DNA from: KBS-96 sp963722585
GTDB taxonomy: Bacteria > Acidobacteriota > Terriglobia > Bryobacterales > Bryobacteraceae
NCBI GenBank assembly: GCA_963722585.1
Contig: CAVRNU010000052.1
Span: 1 to 64,000, forward strand
Length of the DNA: 64,000 nucleotides
Reading direction: 5' to 3'
Part shown: one piece after another, positions 51,246-60,607 of the stretch
How positions within the stretch are numbered: the first letter of the stretch is position 1
Layout: each line of letters begins with the position of its first letter
Position numbers and translations under genes: made by a program
Notes under the pieces: generated by a model
Databases searched by the model: none
Seen by the model: the letters and a program-made list of their open reading frames with translations, nothing else
What the model was told of the DNA's origin: nothing

Positions 51246-52790
51246 ATGGCCATCGATCCCAAACATCTGCCGGAAGACCCAAAGGCTTTGCAGCAGATGG
51301 TGCTGGATCTGATGGCGCAACTGGATCACGAGTTTAGCGAACGCAGCAAGATCGAAGCCCTGCTTCGCGAGTTGCTGGATGCCAAACGCAACCGCAAGAG
51401 CGAGCAGCTTTCTGACGAGCAACTGGCTCTGTTCGCCACGCTGTGGCAGAAACGCCAAACGGAGCGAGAGGCGGAGAACCCGGCTGGGGATGAGGATGAC
51501 GATGATAACCAGCCCGGCAAGCCTGGCGCGAACACAACTTCGACAAAGAAGCGTGGCGGCCGTCAAGCACTGCCCCGGCATCTCAAGCGCGAGCGCATCG
51601 TGCACGATCTGGCCCAAGAGGAAAAACACTGTGTGCGATGTAATCAGGATCTGCGGCCTATTGGCGAGGAGACCTGTGAACGCTATGAGTACGTCCCCGC
51701 TTCGCTCACGGTGATCGAAGAAGCCTGCTTAAAGTACGCTTGTGCGTGCACGGTGAGGACTGCAGGCAAACCGGCGCAGCCGATTGAAAAAAGCATTGCA
51801 GGAGCGAGCCTGCTGGCACACGTGATTGTGAGTAAGATGGCCGATCACTTGCCCTTGCACCGGCAGGAGAAGATGTTTGAGCGGCACGGCGTCGATATCT
51901 CACGCAAGAGCATGTGCGGCTGGCTGGCGCAATCCGCCGGTCTGCTGAACCCGCTGTATCTGGCGGCGAAGAAGGTTCTGTTCGAATCGAAAGCCATCGG
52001 CACCGACGATACCGGCGTGAAAGTGGTGGACCGGAAGCTGCCCTTTGCTCGCACCGGGCGCCTTTGGCCTTATTACGGCGACGCCGATCATCCGGTGATT
52101 CTTTACGATTACACGCCGACTCGGGAGCGGGCCGGACCAGAGAAGTTCCTAGCCGGATATCGCGGCTACTTACAAGCAGATGCTTACGGCGGATATGACG
52201 CTTTCTTCAAGGACCCGGCACGCGGCTTGATCGAGGTAGCGTGTTGGGCTCACACGAGGCGCTATTTCCATAGGGCTCTGGAATCGGACCAGGCCCGCAT
52301 GGGCCCGGCATTACTGCTCATTGCTCAGCTATACCGTGTAGAAAAGCAAGCGTGGGATCTGGCGCCCGAAGATCGACTGCGGCTGCGCCAACTTGAAGCT
52401 CGTCCCGTTCTGGACAAACTGCATCAGTACCTGCTGGAGATCCAGCTAGAGGTGCTGCCCAAGAGCCCCGAGGGTCGCGCGGTGCGCTACGCTCTCAAAA
52501 ATTGGACAGCGCTGACGCGCTACGCCGAAGACGGAAATCTAGAAATCGACAACAACCGTACTGAGCAAACAATCCGCGGTGTGGCTGTGGGGCGCGGTAA
52601 CTGGATGTTCTTTGGTAGCGATGTCGGCGGCAGGACGGGCGCCGTGCTGCGCAGTTTCGTGGCTTCCTGTCAGCGAGCCAAGGTCGATCCCTTCGCCTGG
52701 TTCATGGATGTCCTCTCGCGTATCGGCGCTCATCCCATCAATCGAATTACAGAGCTTCTGCCTCACAACTGGGCTCAAGCGCAGCCGTAA
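51246..52790 (+). CDS. tnpC: IS66 TnpC transposase (514 aa)
   Basis: Full length. An N-terminal leucine-rich coiled coil (about residues 10-50), an acidic Pro/Gly linker, the zinc-finger region 'CVRCNQDLRPIGEE...YACAC' (about 118-178), then the IS66 DDE domain with 'KAIGTDDTGVKVVD' (first Asp), 'LQADAYGGYDAFF' (second Asp) and 'NLEIDNNRTEQTIRGVAVGRGNWMFFGS' (Glu). The C-terminal IS66 tail is present. Likely functional, but without TnpB. Confidence 0.93.
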   Translation: MAIDPKHLPEDPKALQQMVLDLMAQLDHEFSERSKIEALLRELLDAKRNRKSEQLSDEQLALFATLWQKRQTEREAENPAGDEDDDDNQPGKPGANTTSTKKRGGRQALPRHLKRERIVHDLAQEEKHCVRCNQDLRPIGEETCERYEYVPASLTVIEEACLKYACACTVRTAGKPAQPIEKSIAGASLLAHVIVSKMADHLPLHRQEKMFERHGVDISRKSMCGWLAQSAGLLNPLYLAAKKVLFESKAIGTDDTGVKVVDRKLPFARTGRLWPYYGDADHPVILYDYTPTRERAGPEKFLAGYRGYLQADAYGGYDAFFKDPARGLIEVACWAHTRRYFHRALESDQARMGPALLLIAQLYRVEKQAWDLAPEDRLRLRQLEARPVLDKLHQYLLEIQLEVLPKSPEGRAVRYALKNWTALTRYAEDGNLEIDNNRTEQTIRGVAVGRGNWMFFGSDVGGRTGAVLRSFVASCQRAKVDPFAWFMDVLSRIGAHPINRITELLPHNWAQAQP

Positions 52791-52847
52791 TCGACCTGAA
52801 TTCGCAGTCACTAAGCACATCTGTTCTGGTGATTCTCAGCCGCTTAC

Positions 52848-53058
52848 GCAATATGGAAGAGTCCACCGACTAAAATCTGCTAGCTTGCGGCGACGTTGTG
52901 AACCGACTGAGCTTAGAAATTATCCTTTGGTCTCGCAACGAACTGCATGGAAACAACGACGCCACTCTTGGTTGTCCAGACACCCAGAGCGCTAGAAGCG
53001 AAATGGCCACAAGAGATCAGGACCAGAGAGTAGTCGATTTTTCAGGCTCGTGCTTCAC
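52848..53058. other. no gene between IS66 and TPR remnant
   Basis: About 210 bp with no protein-like frame on either strand. Confidence 0.45.
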
Positions 53059-53307
53059 TCAGCGCCGATCCGCTTGACGCCTTGCGTCAGCAATGAGCGG
53101 CTTCGCCTCGGAAGTTTGTTTGAGCCGAATGAGTGCCATGATTTTTCCTGCAACCGCCCTGTATGGATATCCGGTATCTGGATGCTGCTTCGCCAATGGC
53201 AGCGCCTTGTCGGCATGCTCAATTGCTTGTTCAGGACTCCCGGTCAAGCCAAGGCCTGTGCCAATGCCCGAGAGGAACCGGATTTCGGCACTGTAATCGC
53301 CGGTGTC
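53059..53307 (-). pseudogene. C-terminal remnant of a TPR protein
   Basis: Reads 'GTGLGLTGSPEQAIEHADKALPLAKQHPDTGYPYRAVAGKIMALIRLKQTSEAKPLI', a TPR-type helical repeat as at the end of large acidobacterial kinase or TPR regulators. Everything upstream is replaced by the IS21 end near 53308. An open frame continues into the IS21 repeats but has no protein character there. Confidence 0.55.
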
Positions 53308-53970
53308 ACGGGCTGGGGAATCCGGGGGAACGTGAACGCGATTCCGGGATGATTCCGAACGCTGTTCCGGGATGAACCCGAACACCGATTCCGCGATGAA
53401 GCCGAACAGTTTTAGGCCGCCCCCGGAATCGCGTTCGGCTTGAGCCCGGATTTCCATTAAGCAATCGACGCTGGACAACACAGTGGTGAGTAGCCTCCCT
53501 GAGAGAGGGAGGATTGCTTGCCAGCCAGGAGATTGTCCGTGCGCAAGATCAAGGAAGTTCTTCGATTGAAGTTTTCAGTGGGCCTGGGACTGCGGGCAAT
53601 CGCCCGCAATTGTTCGATTGGTCTCGGAATCGTTCACGAGTATTTGCAACGGGCCGAAACTGCCGGAGTGACGTGGCCGCTTGGGGAGGATTGGGACAAA
53701 GACCGGCTGGAGACAGCCCTGTTCGGGGGTCCGGCACGGGCGCGACCGGCCGTGTTGCCGATGCCAGACTTCGCCGGCCTTCACCAGCAGCATCAGCGTC
53801 ATCCACACTTGACTCAGCAGTTGCCTTGGGAGGAGTACCGGCAGGCCAACCCGGATGGCTATCGCTACTGCCGTTTTTGTGAGCTGTACCAGCGCTGGCG
53901 CCGGAGGCAAGATGTAGTACTTTGCCAGGAACACAAGGGCGGCGAGAAGCTGTTCAAGGAATCGCCTCTC
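53308..53970 (+). mobile_element. IS21-family remnant (left end and 5' part of istA)
   Basis: Three related 20-bp units, ATTCCGGGATGATTCCGAAC (53341-53360), 53364-53383 and 53388-53407, repeat every 23-24 bp, as in the multiple transposase-binding sites at IS21 ends. An istA start follows at 53518. The istA match stops near 53960, and istB and the right end are missing. Confidence 0.7.
53341..53407. repeat. three 20-bp direct repeats at IS21 end
   Basis: Units at 53341-53360, 53364-53383 and 53388-53407 share the pattern TTCCG-G-GATGA-CCGAAC with 2-4 differences each. The regular spacing of 23-24 bp, about two helical turns, fits cooperative transposase binding. Confidence 0.7.
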
Positions 53971-54069
53971 GGGCCCGCCATGAAAGCCATGCTCGAAGTT
54001 CGCCGTCCCGCGGGCCAAACAGAGATCGGTTTAGGGTGGCTTATTTACTCAACTTGCGGCGGCTGGTAA
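53518..54069 (+). pseudogene. istA: IS21 IstA transposase, truncated
   Basis: Starts at TTG with GGGAGGA upstream. 'RRLSVRKIKEVLRLKFSVGLGLRAIARNCSIGLGIVHEYLQRA' is the IstA HTH, and 'PWEEYRQANPDGYRYCRFCELYQRWRRRQDVVL' its next block. After 'HKGGEKLF' the DDE domain should begin, but the sequence changes to unrelated codons ending at 54069. Confidence 0.82.
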
Positions 54070-54170
54070 ACAGGTTCCTGAGAATGATCTGTGGTTCCGT
54101 GACCTGAAGGTGCGAGGCCCACTCTTAAGTGGATGAAGGCCACAGCCGAGCCGACAACGATATGACTCGG

Positions 54171-54386
54171 TTAGGAAAACAAAAGTAATCTTGAGAAGCG
54201 CCGCACAATCCGTCGACGAGCAGATTCTACTCGTAGTGAATCTCCTCGCTTACGGGCTGCAAGTACGAACCAAATGATCGATGCTGTGAACCAGATGAAG
54301 GCAGAAGACATCCGCGTAATCGCGAGAAGTATGCTTCCGATCGTCGCGATCGCAGCCGAGAGCAACTTTGCGCGGGCAGCCGTCAT
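54171..54386 (-). CDS. possible small membrane protein (71 aa)
   Basis: Two hydrophobic stretches (about residues 8-22 and 27-43) followed by a strongly basic tail. No clear ribosome site. It may be real or a chance frame in the gap between the IS21 remnant and the ECF operon. Confidence 0.3.
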   Translation of the reverse strand: MTAARAKLLSAAIATIGSILLAITRMSSAFIWFTASIIWFVLAARKRGDSLRVESARRRIVRRFSRLLLFS

Positions 54387-54614
54387 GAACCGTCGCCCTT
54401 AGCTTAAGCGATCCAAGAGGAATAGGCGCAATTCAGAGTTCTGGTTCAGAATCAATAACTTACGATTGGCGTTTGTTGATCCGCAAGGCATTTTTGTCAC
54501 TAACCCGCTACTCGGCTCTGTACCGACCGCTTATCTCGTCGTTCGGCCTGGGAGATGATGCTGTAAGAAACGCGCCAGTCTTCCGTCTTTAGTACTGAAG
54601 AAGATTGGAGGCGC

Positions 54615-55142
54615 ATGTTGCAGCTTGTGCCGGGAGGGCATACCGTTCCAAGCAAACCGAACGAATTCAGCCGGCTGTTCGATGAATATCACGGAATGGT
54701 GTTCCGTACGGCGTATCGCATTACGGGCAATGCGGCGGATGCGGAAGACGTCTTGCAAACTATTTTTCTGCGTCTGATACGCCGGCCTTCCTCGAGTGCG
54801 CTCGGCAACGAAGAGAGTTATCTGCGGCGCGCGGCGGTGAACGCGTCGCTCGATGTAATCCGCTCAAAGCAAGCGAACACGGCGGTTCCGCTCACCGAGG
54901 TTTCGGCAGCTAGCGGCGGAGCAAACACGAGCGACATACGAGATTGCCTGCGCCGGGCGTTCGGTCAACTATCGGCGCGCTCGGCTGAGATCTTTGCGTT
55001 GCGGTATCTCGAAGACTTCAGTAATCAGCAGATTGCGCGAATGCTTGGGATATCGCAGGTTCTGGTCGCCGTAACGCTGCATCGGACGCGCCGCCAATTG
55101 CAGAAAGAGATTCGGTCGCATTTTGGAGAGAAACAGGTATGA
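54615..55142 (+). CDS. ECF-family RNA polymerase sigma factor
   Basis: 175 aa. Region 2 ('FDEYHGMVFRTAYRITGNAADAEDVLQTIFLRL', residues 21-54) and region 4 ('LSARSAEIFALRYLEDFSNQQIARMLGISQVLVAVTLHRTRRQLQ', about 116-160) are complete and region 3 is absent, as in ECF factors. GGAG lies four bases before the ATG. Its last codons overlap the start of the zinc-finger anti-sigma gene (ATGA), the standard sigma/anti-sigma pair. It should direct transcription of its own operon, which continues through the ABC genes. The trigger is unknown. Confidence 0.92.
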   Translation: MLQLVPGGHTVPSKPNEFSRLFDEYHGMVFRTAYRITGNAADAEDVLQTIFLRLIRRPSSSALGNEESYLRRAAVNASLDVIRSKQANTAVPLTEVSAASGGANTSDIRDCLRRAFGQLSARSAEIFALRYLEDFSNQQIARMLGISQVLVAVTLHRTRRQLQKEIRSHFGEKQV

Positions 55143-57796
55143 ATCGGAACAAGCTGGATCAAGTGATCGCCGAGATTCGCAACGAGCAGGTAGACGATGA
55201 AACTGTCCGTATGGCGGCGAAGCGGGTATTCCGGAATGTTTTCGACGCTGCTTTTATAGCGGACCGCGTAGAGCGAATCAGAGGATGCGCCGATTTCCAG
55301 GCGCTGATTCCCGCTTACCAAAGCCATTCGCTGACTGAGGCGCGCTCGTCCTTATTTGAGGACCACATTAGCCATTGCGTCGATTGCCGGCGGGCGCTGC
55401 ACGAGGCGCGGGACGAGGAGCGGAATGATGTTGACTCTCTGAGATCGCGAAATGGAAACCGGCCGCGCAAACGGATTCACCAGCGCGAGCGGTTTCACGT
55501 TATTCGGTGGGCCGTCGCGGCGACTCTAGCGGCCGGGCTCGCAATCGCCGTGACCGGAGCATTGAAGGGGCTTCTGCCCGGACAACATGCGGTACGCGCG
55601 ACGGTGCTGAGCGTGGAAGGGACCTTATATAAGGTGTCGGAGGTGAGTTCTTCGCTGGTGGCGGCAGGTGCAGTGATCAGGAATGCCGATGAGCTGCGGA
55701 CGGCCAAGGGAGCAAGGGCCATTCTTCGCCTGGTGAACGGCGCGCGCATCGAGCTGGGCGAACGGTCAGATGTTTCGGTAATGGGCGGATGGCGCGGCGA
55801 GGACGTAAATCTAGTGCGCGGGCAAATGATCGTACAGACCGTTGATGAGGGTCAGAAGACGTTCTTCGTGCGGGCCGGAGACGCGCTGATTCCGGTGAAG
55901 AACGCTGTTTTTGCGGTGGATCGCGGTACGAAGGGTGCGCGCATCGCGTTCGCGAGAGGCTCGGCCAAAGTCGAACAATCGCAAAAGACCAACACACTGC
56001 ACGCGGGGCAGCAGCTCGCAACCGATTATCGGCTGCGGATGGTACCCATCGCAAGCGAATTTGCGTGGAGCCAGAACGCCGACTACTATCTCAGTCTTTT
56101 GAGCGAGCTGACGAACCTGCAGAAGCAATTGCAGGCCATTCCTTCGCCTGGGCTCCGCTATGCAACAAGCCTCGCGAAATACTTGCCGGATAACACCGTC
56201 ATGTATGCGGCCATTCCGAATGTGGGTGGGACGATTGCCGAGGCAAAGCAAATCTTCGACGAACATTTGGCTGAAAGCGATGTTCTGCGCCAGTGGTGGC
56301 AGCAGCTGCCGACCTCGCGCAGCAGTAATCTCGACCAAACCCTGACCCAGATCACTTCGATCAGCCAGTACCTAGGCGATGAGATCGTGTTTGCGATTCC
56401 TTCGACGGCTAATCGTCAATTTGGTGAACCGGTTCTTCTCGCGCAGAGCGAGCGTGCCGGGCTGCAGGAGTATCTCGAGCAAAACAGCCCGGCAGGGATG
56501 AATATTCAGATGGTGAGCGGTTCGATGGTTACGCCCGGCGCTACAAAGTCTTCCTCAAACACGTTATTTGTTTCGCTCGATAACGGGTTTGTGGTGGCGT
56601 CGCCAAATTTAGGAGAGCTGCAGAGTGTGAAGCAGACGATTGCGAATCCGGCGACGGGACATTTCACACAGACCACGTTCTATACCCGGATTTCTCAGTC
56701 GTATGCGAATGGGGTGGGATATCTGCTGGCCATAGATATGGAACAAATCGTCCGGAATTCCGTAAACAAACCCAAGGAAGTGCCTCCGGGGTTTGACAAT
56801 GCGCAGTACCTGGTACTGGAACGCCGCGATGCCGGTGGGAACTCGGAGACTCGCGCTGCGCTCTCGTTTGCGGGCGCACGGCAGGGCCTCGCGTCCTGGC
56901 TAGCGGCCCCAGGGCCGATGGGGTCGCTCGATTTCGTGTCGCCGGATGCAACGTTTGCCGCTGCATTTGTCGTGAAGGACCCGAAAACGGTGGTCAACGA
57001 GTTGATTACGTCCGCATCCCAAGCCGATGCGCAGGTCGCCCAGCATTTGAGCGAAATCCAAAGCCAGCTTGGAGTCAATCTCGCCGATGATGTTGCGGCT
57101 GCATTCGGCGGGGATGCGATGGTGGCGGTTGACGGACCGCTGCTCCCGGTTCCGGCATGGAAAGTTGTGGCCGAGGTGTACGACCCCGCCCGGCTGCAGC
57201 AGAGCGTGTCAACACTGATTGCACATTACAACCAACAAGCGAACGAGAACACGGGCAAGCTTTCATCAGGCAGCGAGCAGGTCAACTCCCAAACCTTTTA
57301 CTGGGTGCGTAACGATAGGTTTTCTAAGGTGGCGGTGTACTACACATTTGTGGATGGGTATCTGCTTGCCGGCCCGAGCGAAGCAAATCTTATACAGGCG
57401 ATCCAGAATCGCCAGACAGGGTACAAGCTGACGAGCTCATCCAGGTTTCAGAGCCAGCTTCCTGAAGACAGCTATACTAACTTTTCGGCAATTATTTATC
57501 ACAACGCGGGAAGCACACTCGGGCCGATCGCAAACCAGTTGAAGAGCGCGGCTCCGCTGACACCAGCGCAACAGCAATCGCTCAATGGAATTTTGGCGGA
57601 GAGCACTCCCGGATTGATCTGCGTGTACGGCGAGCCGGACCGTATTGTTGCAGCGACAAAAGCTTCGTTCCTGGGCTTCAATCTGGGCACTTTGATGGGG
57701 ATTGCGCAAGGGAAACCGGGGGTGCCGTTGATTGCTTCAAGCGCCAAGGGCGTTATCTCGGCGGCAGCAGTGAAATCACAGCAGAGCAGGAATTAG
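55139..57796 (+). CDS. transmembrane anti-sigma factor with FecR domain (885 aa)
   Basis: The cytoplasmic N terminus carries the zinc-binding anti-sigma motif His76-x3-Cys80-x2-Cys83, then one transmembrane helix (about residues 121-141) and a FecR-like beta domain (about 150-270, 'EGTLYKVSEVSSSLVAAGAVIRNADELRTAKGARAILRLVNGARIELG'). A large extracytoplasmic part follows (about 300-870), with repeated DUF3352-like blocks. It should hold the ECF factor at the membrane and release it on an envelope signal. Length is well above usual anti-sigma factors, so the outer part may itself be a sensor or substrate-binding domain for the adjacent ABC exporters. Coupled to the sigma gene by ATGA. Confidence 0.85.
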   Translation: MNRNKLDQVIAEIRNEQVDDETVRMAAKRVFRNVFDAAFIADRVERIRGCADFQALIPAYQSHSLTEARSSLFEDHISHCVDCRRALHEARDEERNDVDSLRSRNGNRPRKRIHQRERFHVIRWAVAATLAAGLAIAVTGALKGLLPGQHAVRATVLSVEGTLYKVSEVSSSLVAAGAVIRNADELRTAKGARAILRLVNGARIELGERSDVSVMGGWRGEDVNLVRGQMIVQTVDEGQKTFFVRAGDALIPVKNAVFAVDRGTKGARIAFARGSAKVEQSQKTNTLHAGQQLATDYRLRMVPIASEFAWSQNADYYLSLLSELTNLQKQLQAIPSPGLRYATSLAKYLPDNTVMYAAIPNVGGTIAEAKQIFDEHLAESDVLRQWWQQLPTSRSSNLDQTLTQITSISQYLGDEIVFAIPSTANRQFGEPVLLAQSERAGLQEYLEQNSPAGMNIQMVSGSMVTPGATKSSSNTLFVSLDNGFVVASPNLGELQSVKQTIANPATGHFTQTTFYTRISQSYANGVGYLLAIDMEQIVRNSVNKPKEVPPGFDNAQYLVLERRDAGGNSETRAALSFAGARQGLASWLAAPGPMGSLDFVSPDATFAAAFVVKDPKTVVNELITSASQADAQVAQHLSEIQSQLGVNLADDVAAAFGGDAMVAVDGPLLPVPAWKVVAEVYDPARLQQSVSTLIAHYNQQANENTGKLSSGSEQVNSQTFYWVRNDRFSKVAVYYTFVDGYLLAGPSEANLIQAIQNRQTGYKLTSSSRFQSQLPEDSYTNFSAIIYHNAGSTLGPIANQLKSAAPLTPAQQQSLNGILAESTPGLICVYGEPDRIVAATKASFLGFNLGTLMGIAQGKPGVPLIASSAKGVISAAAVKSQQSRN

Positions 57797-57817
57797 AGAA
57801 TTACAAGACACAATCGT

Positions 57818-58822
57818 ATGCCACAATCGAACACGACTCCGACAGCTGTTGAAGCTGGCGTCACGCATCGAGCGGAGAGTGGCGCGTCTGGCGCGGCGCC
57901 CGTCATCGAGCTGCGCGGGCTCAGTGTTCGCTTGGGCAATCGGGACGTTCTGCGCAATCTCACTTGCTCGTTTACGGGCCGGACGATTGGGCTGCTGGGT
58001 CCTAATGGCGCCGGGAAATCGACGCTGATCAATACGCTGCTCGGCTTTTGGACTCCGGCGGCCGGCTCGGCGCACATCTTTGGCGCCGATATTCGCAAAG
58101 ATGCGAAGAAGATCCGATCGCTGATCGGTTACATGCCGGAAAATGACGCGTTTATCGGCAAGATGACGGCCGTGGCGTTTGTCCGGCTCATGGCGGAGTT
58201 GTCGGGCCTGCCATCGGATCAGGCGTTGGAGCGTGCGCATGAGGCGTTATTCTACGTGGGTCTCGGTGAGGCGCGCTATCGAAAGCTTGGAACGTTTTCA
58301 CTCGGTATGAAGCAGCTAGCGAAGCTGGCGCAGGCGATCGCGCACGGGCCGAAGCTGCTGATTCTGGATGAGCCGACGAACGGGCTCGATCCTCCTGCGC
58401 GGCAGCGCATGATCCGCCTGGTCCGCGAAATGCGCGACAGCCGGACGATGCATGTTGTATTGTGCTCGCATCTGCTGCGCGATGTGGAGGAGACCTGCGA
58501 GGAAGTGGTGATCCTAAAAGACGGGCGCGTTGTTCATTATTCGAATCTCGAAGATGAGCGCCGGTTGAACCGCCGTTTTCTGGAGCTGGAGCTACAGGAC
58601 GATACGGAACGCTTTGTCGAAGCCGTGGAGGCGACGGGCTGCGAATGCGCGCCCGGGCCTTTAAATCGCTTGAAGCTGATCTTGGCCGATCATGTGGAGA
58701 TTGCCGATATCTATCGCATCGCCGGCGACCAGAACGTGCAAATTCGCAGACTAAGTTTCCGGCGCGACACGCTCGAGGACATTTTCTTGAGAGCTATGGA
58801 GAACAACGATGGCGGTGTATAA
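57818..58822 (+). CDS. ABC transporter ATP-binding protein, first pair
   Basis: 334 aa. After a ~28-residue leader: Walker A 'GPNGAGKST' (residues 61-69), a degenerate signature 'FSLGMKQ' in place of LSGGQ, Walker B 'LLILDEPTNGLDP' and the H-loop 'LCSHLL'. The C-terminal ~90 residues form an added regulatory domain typical of ABC-2 exporters. The gene overlaps the next (permease) by 14 bp. Drug, lipid or polysaccharide export is the common task of this group; the actual cargo is unknown. Confidence 0.9.
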   Translation: MPQSNTTPTAVEAGVTHRAESGASGAAPVIELRGLSVRLGNRDVLRNLTCSFTGRTIGLLGPNGAGKSTLINTLLGFWTPAAGSAHIFGADIRKDAKKIRSLIGYMPENDAFIGKMTAVAFVRLMAELSGLPSDQALERAHEALFYVGLGEARYRKLGTFSLGMKQLAKLAQAIAHGPKLLILDEPTNGLDPPARQRMIRLVREMRDSRTMHVVLCSHLLRDVEETCEEVVILKDGRVVHYSNLEDERRLNRRFLELELQDDTERFVEAVEATGCECAPGPLNRLKLILADHVEIADIYRIAGDQNVQIRRLSFRRDTLEDIFLRAMENNDGGV

Positions 58823-59672
58823 GCGCACGTACCGGGGATATTCAGGCCCCATTACGCCCGAGTGGTCGCGATTTCTGGTGCTCTATCGCGCGTCGCGCCG
58901 CACGTTGTTCCGCTCGAAAGGCTCAATGGCTTTTTTTGTTCTGTGCTTTTTCTACCCGCTGCTATGTCTTCTTGGTGTTTACGCGAGCTCGAATTTAAGC
59001 GCGCTCAATTTTCTGGGCGGGGAGGCTAGCGCCTTGAAATTGGATATCGGCGGCGCGTTTTTCCTGGTCTATCTGATGGTCCAAAGCTCGTTTTCGTTTA
59101 TTCTCACCGCGTTCATCGGGCCGGGCCTGGTCTCACCGGATCTGGCAAACGGCGCGCTCACCTTATACCTCTGCCGGCCTCTCTCGCGGACGGAATACGC
59201 GCTGGGCAAGGCATCGGTGCTGCTGATCATTCTTTCTGAGATCACGTGGATTCCGGGTTTGATTATCTTTTTCGTTCAGGCCAGCCTGGCCGGCTGGGGA
59301 TGGGCGATCGAGAACGCGTGGATCGCAAGCGCCGTGCTGCTGGGATCACTCATCTGGATTCTCATGCTGTGTCTTTTGTCGATGGCGCTCTCGGCCTGGG
59401 TGAAATGGCGTATCGCAGCGGGAGCTTTGCTGCTGGCTGTCTTCTTTGTGGGCGCAGGGTTCGCGCAGGCAGTCAATGCAGTGATGAGAACGAAGCAGGG
59501 CTATCTGTTTGATATTGGCAATCTGGTCTCCGTGATCTGGCGCGATTTGTTTCGCGACCAAAGCCCGCAGGGGATTTCCGTGAACGAGGCGTGGTTCGCT
59601 CTCCTGGTGTTTATGGGTCTGTGCATTCTGCTGTTCATGCGAAAGCTGAAACCCAACGAGGTGATCCGGTGA
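58809..59672 (+). CDS. ABC-2 type permease, first pair
   Basis: 287 aa with about six hydrophobic segments (near residues 38-58, 78-105, 145-168, 175-198, 205-225 and 258-280). The N-terminal segment is cytoplasmic and rich in Arg. It should form the membrane channel for the ATPase at 57818. The final TGA shares bases with the GTG start of the next ATPase gene (GTGA), so the genes are translationally coupled. Confidence 0.85.
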   Translation: MAVYKRTYRGYSGPITPEWSRFLVLYRASRRTLFRSKGSMAFFVLCFFYPLLCLLGVYASSNLSALNFLGGEASALKLDIGGAFFLVYLMVQSSFSFILTAFIGPGLVSPDLANGALTLYLCRPLSRTEYALGKASVLLIILSEITWIPGLIIFFVQASLAGWGWAIENAWIASAVLLGSLIWILMLCLLSMALSAWVKWRIAAGALLLAVFFVGAGFAQAVNAVMRTKQGYLFDIGNLVSVIWRDLFRDQSPQGISVNEAWFALLVFMGLCILLFMRKLKPNEVIR

Positions 59673-60607
59673 ACGAGGCGATCGTTTTCGAGGACGTTTC
59701 CAAATTCTACGGAGATGTGCTAGGCGTGAATCGCGTGAATCTCTCCATTCCGCCCGGCATCACAAGCCTCGTGGGCCCGAACGGCTCGGGCAAGACCACG
59801 CTGATGAACCTGATGACCGGGCTGATACGGCCGTCGAGAGGCGGCATCCGGATCCACGACATGACTCCGTATGAACCGGAGAAACTGTTTCGCACGGTCG
59901 GCTATTGCACGCAGTTCGATTCTTTTCCGAAGGGGCTGACCGGCTATCAATTCATTTACTCGTACCTGCTGCTGTTCAGGTATGACCCGGGTACATGCGA
60001 CGAACTGGCCTGGAAGGCGATCGGTAGTGTGGGTTTGAAAGAGGCTGCGCACCGCAAGATTGCGGGCTATAGCAAGGGCATGCGCCAGCGGATTCGTCTT
60101 GCGCAGGCGCTTTCCCATCATCCCCGCATTCTTGTGCTTGATGAGCCTTTGAACGGGCTCGATCCACTGGTGCGCTCGGAGACCATCGCGCTGTTCCGGT
60201 CGTATGCCAAGAAAGGCTGTCACGTGGTGCTGTCAAGCCACGTGCTGCACGAAGTAGACATCATCTCCGATCAAGTGATTCTGATGAGCGGCGGCTACGT
60301 GGTTGCCGAGGGTAATATTCAAGGGGTTCGCGACGAAATTCACGATCAGCCGATGCAGATTCTGATACGCTGCGATCGCCCCTGGGATCTCGCTGCGCGG
60401 CTGTTTCAGCAGGACCACGTAGTAGAGGCGCGTTTACATGACGACCGCCGGGGTCTGGTTGTAAAGACCGCAAGCCCGCGCCGCTTCTATCTTTTGATGA
60501 ACAAGATCGCGCTTGATGGCATCGCTATTGAATCTGTGGCTCCCATAGACGACGATGTGAACTCCGTCTATGAATACCTGATCGGCACGGAGGAGGCGGC
60601 GCGATGA
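59669..60607 (+). CDS. ABC transporter ATP-binding protein, second pair
   Basis: 312 aa from GTG 59669, chosen because it overlaps the previous stop and puts 'NEAIVFEDVSKFYGDV' at the N terminus as in the family. Walker A 'GPNGSGKTT' (residues 36-44), signature 'YSKGMRQR', Walker B 'ILVLDEPLNGLDP', H-loop 'LSSHVLHEV'. ABC-2 class. Its stop overlaps the next start (ATGA). Confidence 0.9.
   Translation: MNEAIVFEDVSKFYGDVLGVNRVNLSIPPGITSLVGPNGSGKTTLMNLMTGLIRPSRGGIRIHDMTPYEPEKLFRTVGYCTQFDSFPKGLTGYQFIYSYLLLFRYDPGTCDELAWKAIGSVGLKEAAHRKIAGYSKGMRQRIRLAQALSHHPRILVLDEPLNGLDPLVRSETIALFRSYAKKGCHVVLSSHVLHEVDIISDQVILMSGGYVVAEGNIQGVRDEIHDQPMQILIRCDRPWDLAARLFQQDHVVEARLHDDRRGLVVKTASPRRFYLLMNKIALDGIAIESVAPIDDDVNSVYEYLIGTEEAAR

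Larger units (their letters stand above)
46362..52847 (+). mobile_element. IS66-family element, interrupted by a group II intron
   Basis: Both ends show the IS66 signature: GTAAGCG at 46362-46368 and its complement CGCTTAC at 52841-52847, with further partial similarity inward. The gene order tnpA-tnpB-tnpC is complete, but tnpB is split by the group II intron at 46921-51000. The eight bases outside the two ends do not match, so no target duplication is visible, suggesting a rearranged boundary. Without the 4080-bp intron the element would be about 2.4 kb, the normal IS66 size. Confidence 0.85.

Noticed and set aside
53341..53407. Short CRISPR-like array
   Set aside because: Units are only 20 bp with 3-4 bp spacers and sit at the end of an IS21 remnant, so they are transposase-binding repeats.
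53308..53481. Extension of the TPR remnant into a longer N terminus
   Set aside because: The extension is antisense through the IS21 repeat units, whose repeated codons explain the open frame.
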